Source: Valencia hispanica (taxonomy: Eukaryota; Chordata; Actinopteri; Cyprinodontiformes; Valenciidae). Taken from it: a stretch of 64,000 nt of DNA. The stretch lies in assembly GCA_963556495.2 (NCBI GenBank), contig OY747707.1, positions 28,969,871-29,033,870 on the forward strand. The letters are read 5' to 3'. Shown piece after piece: positions 38,001 to 42,574 of this stretch. Under the pieces are notes generated by a model that had not been told where the DNA came from, made no database searches, and saw only the letters and a list, made by a program, of their open reading frames with translations. Within the stretch, counting starts at the first letter, position 1. The number at the start of each line of letters is the position of its first letter. The position numbers were made by a program, and so were the translations under genes.

Positions 38001-39700
38001 AGAATTAGATCACAACATGGGGATGGGGAAATGAGTGGCGGAGGTCTGCGCTCTCTGAGTGCTTTTCTAGTTTTAATTTAAGACGTGCTTTTTTTTCAAA
38101 CTCTGCCTGAAAATCAGCAGTACGGCACCAACACACTCACTTATTTGCTTCCTGCTATAGTGCCCCCCAGAGGCCGTTAGACAGTAAAAAAATCTATAAA
38201 TTACTCGCATCATTGTATAGGACGCAGGGTCCAAAGGGTGTGAAGAAAGTAGTGGCTTAAGCCTGCCGCACACGAGAGCTATCTGCTGAGCAAAAAGTCA
38301 TTCGAGGACGTTTGCTCAGCAGATAACTCTTGTGTGCGGCAGGCTTTATAGTCCGAAAATTACGGTAGTTAAAATGTTTATTTACAGATCTAACTATTTA
38401 TTCAAATGTGGGGTGTTATATGAAAATCCTAATAAAATATGATATTCTTTGCCCTAAATGTTATGTAAACTGAAAATAAATTAAAAACACTAAGATATGA
38501 AAAGGACTAATAATAAATGACACTAAGCTTTTACACCATACAGATTAACCCCAATTTGTTGCACTAAGTTACAAAAAGATCCTACACACGATTTTAAATT
38601 TAGGGTAAATATAATCCATCAATTCCAGACACTGTCTGCATCTCTTCGAGTTTCAATTGGTCATTGCACAGATTTGTTGCATTGCAGAGTTGTGCAGACA
38701 ACATCCAGTAGCGAATCTGGCACAAGATGTGTTTTTGATCTTCGTTGCAGGCTGTAAATCCACACCACAAACGGACCCTAGCGGGCCGGTGCATACCTAC
38801 ATAGAAAACGCAAGACATACACTAATTACAATTTGGTATTCACATCAATTATATGTAAATCGTCAGTGTTTGTCAATATATCAGTGTAACAACCAACTTG
38901 ATTAAGTAATGTTTATTACATGTAAAAAAAATCATGTAATTAACATAATTTCCCGGAATATTTCTTGTATCAGGTTTAACCCATGTTTTTGTTTGTTTAA
39001 AGGTACTTCTACCTTTTATGGTGATTCGAATCGTATCTGCTGAGGCACAAAACAGTTTTGAGTGTTCTTCCAACCACTAATGTCCACAAGGCACTTGGCA
39101 TTTAGCAGGCAAGCGGCGAGCAATCCTGCAGTGTCCTAAACTAATTTAGAGAATTACTGGACGTGCTCCAGCAGACTCAAATAGGAAGCATTGTCTCACT
39201 GTGGTGTAGGTCACCATTTGGTAACTCAGACACAAGGCAGGGCATAATGTACTTTTAACCAAATTGGAAATCAAATTAGGTGCATATGCCTGTTGCAGAC
39301 TGCACTGGGACTGGGGAGCTGACTTGTATGGACAAAATGCCACTGGTGATGTGTGAGCGTTGTGCTTTTCCGGTGCAGTGTAATAATCCAAAGACCAAAG
39401 AGCCCAAGCTGATGGCTGCAGCAAGGATCGTGCCTGAGTGGGTAGAATATGACAAGGAGATAAAAGAGCTGCTGAGACGAGTCCAGGAACAGACACCCTC
39501 CCCCTCACTACATAAAAAAGGTAAAGGAGGAAGAAAAAGATATCCTTCTACAATGTTGTATTAATCAAACTGCGGCTCTCTCTGTTATTCCTCGGCACAA
39601 TTTAACCTTTCCCGCATCTAGATATATTTTTTCTCTTGTATTAAGTGCTCATTTTCGGCACTTCTTTCCTGCAGCAGAGAATCGGAGGGATGAACTTTAG
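3234..39700 (+). CDS. UGGT2: UDP-glucose:glycoprotein glucosyltransferase 2, C-terminal 17 exons
   Basis: This ER-lumenal folding sensor re-glucosylates N-glycans on misfolded glycoproteins. Exons: 3234-3364, 3563-3655, 3735-3837, 4621-4700, 9076-9265, 9382-9540, 9654-9739, 17193-17277, 17424-17506, 27614-27718, 27809-27893, 32717-32899, 33096-33256, 37086-37200, 37320-37436, 39379-39520, 39678-39700. All introns are GT-AG, phases match throughout, and the sum is 1,941 nt (646 residues plus TAG). Residues 1-330 here are the distal folding-sensor region ([20 protein letters not shown]). A charged [10 protein letters not shown] linker at 344-353 precedes the GT24 domain ([18 protein letters not shown]). 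The DAD metal motif is at 458-460, followed by GYTPFCDSR and [10 protein letters not shown], and the chain ends in [16 protein letters not shown] and the DNAJC3 neighbour favour UGGT2 over UGGT1. Family length is about 1,500, so roughly 60% lies upstream of the window. Confidence 0.96.
4701..5890. other. UGGT2 intron, no recognisable element
   Basis: AT-rich intron sequence between exon 4621-4700 and a Tc1 relic. I see no coding frame of interest, no TIR pair and no tandem repeat. Confidence 0.5.
6455..6620 (+). repeat. 3' end of a non-LTR retrotransposon
   Basis: It contains GCGACCTGTCCAGGGTGTAC and ends GGGACAATAAAGGATTATT followed by an ATTCTTCTATT tail. This is the layout of a LINE 3' terminus common in fish genomes. 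The family was not determined. Confidence 0.55.
6680..7010 (+). pseudogene. LINE ORF2 linker fragment
   Basis: The plus frames read [18 protein letters not shown], then, after frameshifts, [20 protein letters not shown]. This resembles the endonuclease-RT linker of L2-type elements. It is short and decayed, and ends in a (CATC)n stretch at about 7008-7027. Confidence 0.5.
7176..7975 (+). mobile_element. DIRS-type tyrosine-recombinase retrotransposon relic
   Basis: An inverted repeat pair brackets the segment: 7176-7311 and 7829-7938 share GTGACCTCATCAGAAGCTCC and CAGAGAGGGCCAGGCCCCTC in opposite orientation. Between them is the C-terminal part of a tyrosine recombinase. A motif GAGACAC..ACTAATGCTA..AGAAC recurs at 7690 (direct), 7752-7782 (inverted) and 7942 (direct). 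This fits the inverted terminal repeats and internal complementary region of DIRS1-like elements. RT and RNase H are missing, so it is a solo-end or internally deleted copy. The left repeat carries a ~30-bp insertion absent from the right one. Confidence 0.75.
7388..7627 (+). pseudogene. Tyrosine recombinase C-terminal fragment (DIRS)
   Basis: The 79-residue frame shows [20 protein letters not shown], then [20 protein letters not shown]. This is the HxxR...H...Y arrangement of the tyrosine recombinase active site as found in DIRS elements (RGVS..DICAAASW..PHTF in intact relatives). It is only the last third of the enzyme and its upstream part is missing, so it is not functional. Confidence 0.8.
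9740..10394. other. UGGT2 intron, nothing recognised
   Basis: Non-coding intron sequence with no identified repeat boundary. Confidence 0.4.
10395..11290 (+). mobile_element. Sleeping-Beauty-like Tc1 relic
   Basis: Transposase remnants read in the plus direction: AATGAGACAAATTATAAAC, ACCTCAGTGATCAGAATTAT, and GGTGGTAGCATCATGTTTT, the first-Asp and GGGSIM region. The segment ends with GTGTATGTAAACTTCTGAC, the phrase at the inner end of Sleeping-Beauty-type copies. No open frame remains. A (TA)n tract interrupts it. Confidence 0.65.
10980..11053. repeat. (TA)n microsatellite, about 37 units
   Basis: Uninterrupted TA dinucleotides over about 74 bp in a UGGT2 intron. The poly-YI frames seen here are artefacts of the repeat. 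Confidence 0.97.
11291..12298. other. UGGT2 intron, nothing recognised
   Basis: The stretch holds no gene and no clear element. Confidence 0.4.
12748..14666. mobile_element. hAT-like element, 1.9 kb, non-autonomous
   Basis: Termini are TAGGGTTGGCAG (left) and CAACCCTA (right), inverted repeats beginning TAGGGTTG. Flanking 8-bp duplications are TGTAGCAC (12740-12747) and TATAGCAC (14667-14674), one mismatch. Near both ends are GATA/TATC-rich subterminal stretches, as in fish hAT copies. No transposase was recognised inside. The TATAAAA-like and pyrimidine-rich stretch at 13080-13420 gives overlapping chance frames. Confidence 0.75.
14129..14325. mobile_element. Foldback MITE, 197 bp, perfect 8-bp duplication
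   Basis: The element is almost entirely palindromic. The left arm begins CAGGGGTGCCCCAAGTCCAG and the right arm ends GACTTGGGCACCACTG. CACCTGAATCAAATG near the centre pairs with CATTTGATTCAGGTG. Both sides carry CTGTACAG (14121-14128 and 14326-14333), an exact 8-bp target duplication as expected for hAT. Confidence 0.88.
15195..15914 (+). pseudogene. L2 reverse transcriptase C-terminal domain, open frame
   Basis: The frame runs unbroken for about 240 residues: [107 protein letters not shown]. It is the thumb/C-terminal part of ORF2, without the catalytic palm, and is 5'-truncated. The stop is TAA at 15912-15914. Confidence 0.9.
15195..16107 (+). mobile_element. 5'-truncated L2 LINE
   Basis: It contains the RT C-terminal part and ends in GTGTGCTATACAAATAAAAT followed by a TTGCC repeat tail, the usual L2 3' terminus. 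CTAAAA occurs at both edges (15195-15200 and 16108-16113), a possible short target duplication. The insertion splits a Tc1 transposase relic, so it is younger than that copy. Confidence 0.88.
16420..16800 (-). repeat. Interspersed repeat fragment (GAGTGCTTTTCTAG family)
   Basis: Carries AACTAGAAAAGCACTCGGAG at 16483 and GTTGCTAACTAACAAACTGA at about 16765. Both match, in inverse orientation, the repeat at 37675-38080. Terminal repeats are not defined. Confidence 0.55.
17507..18189. other. UGGT2 intron, small repeat tail at 18040
   Basis: Mostly unassigned intron. A short piece, CTCTCTGAGTGCTTTTCTAG at 18051-18070, is a third copy of the end of the 37675-38080 repeat. Confidence 0.45.
18190..18830. 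mobile_element. Unclassified DNA-transposon-like repeat
   Basis: The left side has CATTATTATACCATGG. The right side has CATGGTATAAGCGGGATAATG, giving partially inverted CATTAT...TATACCATG ends. The right part (18730-18830) has CGCGGAGGCGTGAACC and GCGAAGCGGAGGACGG repeats. No transposase and no clear target duplication were found. It abuts the Tc1 relic at about 18830. Confidence 0.4.
18815..19330 (-). pseudogene. Tc1-like transposase, C-terminal part
   Basis: The frame from 19197 downward reads [31 protein letters not shown], and [16 protein letters not shown]. This supplies the second Asp and the Glu, 34 residues apart, of the DDE triad (D34E), both intact. Upstream, 19198-19330 is frameshifted ([14 protein letters not shown]). 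The DNA-binding half is missing, so it is a truncated copy. Confidence 0.85.
19745..19899. mobile_element. Foldback MITE, about 155 bp
   Basis: The arms pair imperfectly over about 60 bp: CCCACTATCCTTCATG on the left with CATGCAGGGCAGTGGG on the right, and CACACCTGAATTAAATG with its inverse CATTTATTTCTGTCAGGTG. Target duplication is not clear. Confidence 0.65.
19900..21235. other. UGGT2 intron, nothing recognised
   Basis: AT-rich sequence with no open frame of interest and no delimited repeat. Confidence 0.4.
21236..23164 (-). mobile_element. Tc1 relic with both terminal repeats
   Basis: The left end is CAGTGCTTTCCAAAAGTATT after TA (21234-21235). The right end, inverted, is CAGTTCTTTGCAAAACTATT. 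Inside are antisense transposase remnants: AAGCATCCCCACAGCTTGG and ACCACCACCATGTTTCC. No open frame remains. A hAT MITE is nested at 22162-22592. Confidence 0.82.
22162..22592. mobile_element. hAT MITE, 431 bp
   Basis: Ends are TAGGGATGTGTATTGG and TTTTTTTGCATCCCTA. Flanks are CTGTATAC (22154-22161) and CTTAATAC (22593-22600), matching at 6 of 8 positions. Subterminal arrays of GCGATATATCGC and ATCGCGATATAT type are present. No coding frame. Confidence 0.75.
23165..25259. other. UGGT2 intron, nothing recognised
   Basis: Two kilobases without a supported gene or element. The frames at 23700-23950 overlap on both strands and look like chance. Confidence 0.4.
25260..25985 (+). mobile_element. 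Tc1 relic with a nested repeat
   Basis: GTGGTGGGGCCTTAAGAGAG and GAGCCAAAATTCCTCCACAA near 25830-25910 are remnants of the transposase C-terminal region (the ENLWW...W segment), plus strand. A separate repeat, 25495-25760, interrupts it. That insert begins with TTTATCTATATAGCACATTT and includes GGCAGCGAGTTCCAGAG. Confidence 0.6.
26160..26880 (-). pseudogene. Heavily decayed L2-type LINE reverse transcriptase
   Basis: On the minus strand near 26600-26730, frames with shifts give RGSSRLHSM (from VPQGS), INIYMLP, then [12 protein letters not shown]. These are RT motif B followed by motif C with its two Asp codons still present. The rest is too eroded to align by eye. Confidence 0.6.
26881..27613. 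other. UGGT2 intron, nothing recognised
   Basis: No gene or repeat boundary is supported here. Confidence 0.4.
28437..29389. mobile_element. TTAA-flanked DNA transposon, 953 bp, Kolobok-like
   Basis: TTAA is present at 28433-28436 and 29390-29393. The ends are inverted: AGAGTAACTAAACCCC at left and, inverted, AGTGTAACTGAACCCC at right. A TTAA duplication with AG-starting ends suggests Kolobok; piggyBac also uses TTAA but has different termini. No transposase was recognised. The middle holds a long GC-rich palindrome. Confidence 0.7.
28841..29130. repeat. Long GC-rich inverted repeat
   Basis: Arms of about 95-100 bp (28841-28939 and 29034-29130) are nearly complementary. TTAGCATTACCACTCAGAGA on the left pairs with TCTCTGAGTGGTAATGCTAA on the right. 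GACTGGACCCATC pairs with GATGGGTCCAGTC. The spacer is about 95 bp. The 91-residue frame here is a by-product of this structure. Confidence 0.9.
29390..30079. other. UGGT2 intron, nothing recognised
   Basis: AT-rich intron with no supported feature. Confidence 0.4.
30174..31100 (-). pseudogene. Tc1 transposase, frameshifted
   Basis: From 31100 downward: [20 protein letters not shown] (the GRPR hinge), then [20 protein letters not shown] and [18 protein letters not shown]. This is the second helix-turn-helix and the start of the catalytic domain. From 30512: [14 protein letters not shown] and [20 protein letters not shown], the C-terminal part in another frame. The catalytic triad cannot be read in one frame. 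The N-terminal helix-turn-helix is cut by the nested hAT element upstream. Confidence 0.85.
31197..31943 (-). mobile_element. hAT element, 747 bp, with BED zinc finger fragment
   Basis: Ends are TAGGGCTGGG and, inverted, TAGGCCTGTAGC. Flanks are GTCTGGTT (31189-31196) and GTCTTGTT (31944-31951), 7 of 8 identical, the 8-bp duplication of hAT. Inside on the minus strand (31575-31889) is a frame with [10 protein letters not shown], then [20 protein letters not shown] and EHLKWRHP. This is a BED-type C2H2 finger as at the N-terminus of hAT transposases. The catalytic part has been deleted. Confidence 0.85.
32277..32716. other. UGGT2 intron with a short TG/TA repeat
   Basis: A GTGTGAGTGTGTGTGCGTGT tract lies at 32281-32300. 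Otherwise plain intron before the DxD exon. Confidence 0.5.
32717..32899 (+). CDS. UGGT2: UGGT2 exon encoding the DxD catalytic motif
   Basis: This 61-codon, phase-0 exon encodes [20 protein letters not shown] followed by [22 protein letters not shown]. The DAD triplet near the end is the UDP-glucose/metal-binding DxD of family GT24. It is preceded by TTGGTAG and followed by the donor GTGTGG. Sequence is intact, with no sign of decay. Confidence 0.95.
33360..34860. mobile_element. Decayed Tc1-like relic with a nested unclassified repeat
   Basis: Left part has CACTGTAAAAGTATACATAC, a decayed Tc1 end. Internal phrases such as AAGATCATTGTCCTGTGGG (33650) and TGGCAGCCGAAGCCTTGG (34490) are typical of antisense Tc1 filler. 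The segment 33700-34090, with GTACTGCACCATTTCTGGCC and CGTCTACGGCGGTGCGG, is a separate insertion that I could not classify. No readable transposase frame. Confidence 0.45.
34861..35841. other. UGGT2 intron, nothing recognised
   Basis: No gene, TIR pair or tandem repeat is seen. Confidence 0.4.
35842..36694 (-). mobile_element. Short Tc1 copy with TA duplications, 853 bp
   Basis: Left end CAGTGCCTTGAAAAGTG and, inverted, right end CATTGCCTTGTAAAAGC, both flanked by TA. On the minus strand 36003-36230 reads [19 protein letters not shown] and [20 protein letters not shown]. This is the second Asp and the C-terminal region of the transposase, with the catalytic Glu position changed (PIEN to TTDN). 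Internally deleted and inactive. Confidence 0.85.
36715..37000. repeat. Terminal arm of a second Tc1 family
   Basis: CAAATTTATTAAGTTGGAAT, followed by TTATTTCAGTAACTAAATTC and GTATAGATTAACTACACACA, resembles the non-coding arm of the Tc1 family whose transposase is at 18815-19330. A similar arm is at 46380-46555. Only one arm is seen here. Confidence 0.5.
37573..38366. mobile_element. Unclassified transposon-like unit with nested repeat and MITE
   Basis: Left ACAGTAATTTTC...ATATAAGCCGCAG and right, inverted, ACCGTAATTTTCGGACTATA are matching ends. Inside, 37675-38080 is an interspersed repeat (GTCTGTCTGTTAGCAACATA ... GAGTGCTTTTCTAG), and 38260-38345 is a palindromic MITE. Confidence 0.5.
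38260..38345. mobile_element. 86-bp palindromic MITE with TTA duplication
   Basis: It starts AGCCTGCCGCACAC and ends GTGTGCGGCAGGCT. The arms (about 35 bp each) also pair through ATCTGCTGAGCAAA and TTTGCTCAGCAGAT, with a ~16-nt loop. TTA flanks both sides (38257-38259 and 38346-38348), a 3-bp duplication of the PIF/Harbinger kind. Confidence 0.8.
38367..39378. other. UGGT2 intron, nothing recognised
   Basis: Last long intron before exon 39379-39520. No element delimited. Confidence 0.4.
39678..39700 (+). CDS. UGGT2: UGGT2 terminal coding exon with ER-retrieval signal RDEL
   Basis: After donor 39520/39521 (AAAAAAG|GTAAAG), the acceptor region GCAGCAG|AGAATCGG gives K-K-E-N-R-R-D-E-L-stop. 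Use of the first CAG (start 39675) would insert one Ala without changing frame. Without splicing, the frame would read into the intron to a TAA at 39561. The RDEL ending is expected for a soluble ER protein (human UGGT2 ends HDEL), which supports the spliced model. Confidence 0.9.
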
Positions 39701-40560
39701 CGTCTGCCAGAAGCATGGTGAAGAGGAAGCAGGCAGCACCTTTTTGCACGCAGGCCACCTGTGAAGCTTGAAGACAGACAGTTCCAGCTAAACATAGCTG
39801 TGGAGTGTTACATCCCCAGCCGCATAAAGAGGATGTGATATTTTCAGAGATGCCATATCTGCTTCTGAAGTCGGTAAAAATCTCACAAACTCAGCACAGG
39901 ATTTAATCGTTAGGGCAGCCAGGAACCCACGGCTTAAAGCTCTGCAGTCAGACTGCGATTATTGGAGAACCATGGAAACTGAACATTCAGTCAAAGCACT
40001 ACATGCTGTTTGTTTTAAGAGAAATATGTGGCATATGTTGCACTGTTCAGGTAGAGAAGGCACATTTCTAATTATCTTTCAGTATTTAAAATGACAATAA
40101 ACACAGTTTTTTTCTCATTGTTTTTAATTTGAACCAAGTGAAGACGATGTTGCCTTCGTCTGTAGCGCCAAACCAAAGTCGACTTATTAGATTTCACAAA
40201 CTGCATTATTGACGGTCAGCCATTTTTTAAAACCCAGTTTTAAAAAAATAACTGATCACTCCTCACTTGGCAGCTCTAACAACACAGTAAATGTACCAGT
40301 TGTTCTTGCCTACCTGCATGTCTGTTGTCTCACCTATCAGTCCCTGATCCACATCACTCACTATTTCTTTATAACAGCCATAAAAATCCCACCAGGGTTA
40401 AGTGTCTTTACACCTTAAAGTTGCACATCCTGCCTTCAGTGGCTTTTATTCTGCCACAGTTCAGACACACTTTTTTTTACGCTTTACATACATTTCCGGA
40501 CCTATTTTCAGATTTCTCAGGTAATTATTTTTTTTTTAAATAAATGTAGTTACATGAATT
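39701..40560. other. UGGT2 3' UTR and downstream intergenic sequence
   Basis: 39701 to about 40120 is the likely 3' UTR. The rest, to 40560, is AT-rich with no recognised element. Confidence 0.5.
40096..40101 (+). terminator. UGGT2: Candidate polyadenylation signal of UGGT2
   Basis: An AATAAA hexamer lies 396 bp after the UGGT2 stop, in AT-rich sequence followed by a T-rich stretch. It is the most natural first poly(A) signal for a 0.4-kb 3' UTR. Confidence 0.55.
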
Positions 40561-40869
40561 CATTGTGAATCTACACCAGGAATCTCTACAGGGGAGAGGA
40601 TTTAAGTTTGGAACCTCAGGATGGATGAATGGATGGACAGACAGACATCCTTTATATAAAAACCAACATGAACATGCTCTGATTGGGGTGATTTATATAG
40701 TTAAATTCAGATGGAATCATTTAGACAGCAGGAAAGGGAAGAAAGTCCTTAAAATATTAAGATTTTTCCGAAGTCTGTTTCCTTTTTCAAGACTTTAAAA
40801 ATACTCTTGGAAAATACTTTGATCCAATTCCACAATGTTCTATATTAAATGAAGACGATGTAGCAATAT

Positions 40870-41600
40870 TCTCTGGTTCCATATCCATCCTCCTCCTCCT
40901 CCTCGACCTCTCTGCTGCATTTGAAACAATAGACCATATCCTCCTACTCCTTCGTCTTCAATCCATTGGCATCTCCGGCACAGCACTCCTCTGGTTCATC
41001 TCCTACCTCTCCAACCGTCACCACTTTGTCTCTGTTAACTGCAACTCCCACGCCTCCCCCGTCACCCATGGTGTCCCCCAAGGTTCCGTGCTCGGCCCCC
41101 TCCTCTTCACCATCTACATGCTTCCCCTCAGCCAAGATGATCCGCCACTATGGACTCCACTTTCACTGCTATGCCGACGATACCCAACTCTACATGTCCA
41201 CCAAATCCATCGTCCCAGTTATCCTCTCCACCATCACCAATTGCATCTCCGACATCCAAACCTGGATGGACAATAACTTTCTCAAACTCAACAGCTTTAA
41301 AACAGAACTCATCACTGGCCCCAAATCTCTCCTCCCCTCTATCCAGAACTTTACTCTCATCGATCGTCACAAAGTCACCCCTCCCCCTCTGTACGCAACC
41401 ATGGCATCATAATGGACTCCAACCAAAATATCCTTACACTATAAGCTCAATATAAGTTCCTCCTCCTCACCTACAAGTCCCTCCATAATCTGGTCCCACC
41501 CTACCTCACCGAGCTCCTGCAACAGCACCAACCCACCCACCACCTCTGCTCTCCCAGCACCAACCGCCGGACCTTGGGGGACTGAGCCTTTGCTAACGCC
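40870..41600 (+). pseudogene. L2-type LINE reverse transcriptase fragment
   Basis: Plus-strand frames with shifts give LLLDLSAAFETIDH (motif A), SNRHHFVSVNCNSHASPVTH and GVPQGSVLGPLLFTIYMLPL (motif B), then CYADDTQLY (motif C). SDIQTWMDNNFLKLN and LTYKSLHNLVPPYLTELLQ follow. At least two frameshifts separate these blocks. It lies between the UGGT2 and DNAJC3 3' ends. Unlike the copy at 1-2710, the two catalytic Asp codons of motif C survive. Confidence 0.85.
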
Positions 41601-41807
41601 GCCTCCCGCTCATAGTGAAGGCAGCCAGCGAGGGAAACCCAAAGTGCTTACAGAGTGAGCTTTGACAAATGGTCTGTCTTTGGGACTGTTCATGCTTCCC
41701 CATCACATAACTAAGAATCTTCAAGTTCTTTTTTTGTATTATGTACCATTTTAACTTATGTTGACTTGTGTTAATTATTTTCCATTTGACTTTTTTTTTT
41801 TTTCCAG

Positions 41808-42007
41808 TGACATTGACTCAGGAATACAAGGGATGGTGCTGCTCAAATCAAGCCAACATGTAGTTTTTTCCCCCCCATTTTAAAGATTATTTTTAAAAAC
41901 AGGTGCAGACAGACTGCTCTCAGCAGGACAGCTTTGTTTTATTGTACTATGTCAAAAAGCAATGTTTATTACTATTAAGTGAATGGAGGGTGGTTCAAAA
42001 CAATAAA
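41808..42007 (+). other. Possible alternative terminal exon of UGGT2 with poly(A) signal
   Basis: A run of 13 T followed by CCAG (ending 41807) is a very strong acceptor. From 41808 the phase-1 frame expected after UGGT2 exon 39379-39520 stays open for 18 codons to TAG (41861-41863), giving V-T-L-T-Q-E-Y-K-G-W-C-C. AATAAA follows at 42002-42007. If used, it would replace the RDEL end. This is inference only; frame agreement has a one-in-three chance of being accidental. Confidence 0.25.
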
Positions 42008-42218
42008 GGTTTGCCATAAAATCTGTTTTTAAGTTCTTATTTCATGGGTCATCAGTTGGTGCAAAACCATATCTGTTCATCTATTTTCACAACTACAACC
42101 TAAATTGTTTTCATAAAAGTGTTTTTAAAACACTGTGTTGCTAACTATATATCGGGTGCATTTTACTGCTTTTTTATAGCAATTCACCAAATTCAGATTT
42201 ATGTACATAAATAGCTTT

Positions 42219-42224
42219 TTTATT
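42219..42224 (-). terminator. DNAJC3: Candidate polyadenylation signal of DNAJC3
   Basis: AATAAA on the minus strand, 351 bp after the DNAJC3 stop. It is the first canonical hexamer noticed downstream of the gene. Confidence 0.5.
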
Positions 42225-42574
42225 TACAGTTCAGCAAAAATCCATTCATATAAAAATAGTGTTGTATGAACAAATTTAATCAGGTGAGTGGATGTGAATT
42301 GCAGAGTGCGCAACACATGGAAACAATCCAAATAGAGTGATCTTTCTGCTGCTTCACACAAGGCAGATATAGATAGACCCACCCCACCCCCCCCCCCAGT
42401 CAGCATTCGAAGTTGCATTATTCAACAACAGACATGGGTCTTTTAATTAAAGCCACCATTCGCTCCACATTTTTCTGAGTTAGGAACTGACATGTTTTTT
42501 TCATGCCAGTGATCTCCCTTTCAAATAGGGAGGAGAGAAATATTCACCCCAGTTGTGCTGGATACCAAGACTTC

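Noticed and set aside
39280..39564. 94-codon plus-strand frame as a separate gene
   Set aside because: It is the penultimate UGGT2 coding exon (39379-39520) plus intron on both sides; the splice sites and RDEL exon explain it.
41128..41455. Several overlapping frames on both strands around 41.0-41.4 kb
   Set aside because: They are shadows of a frameshifted LINE reverse transcriptase with GVPQGSVLGPLLF and YADD.
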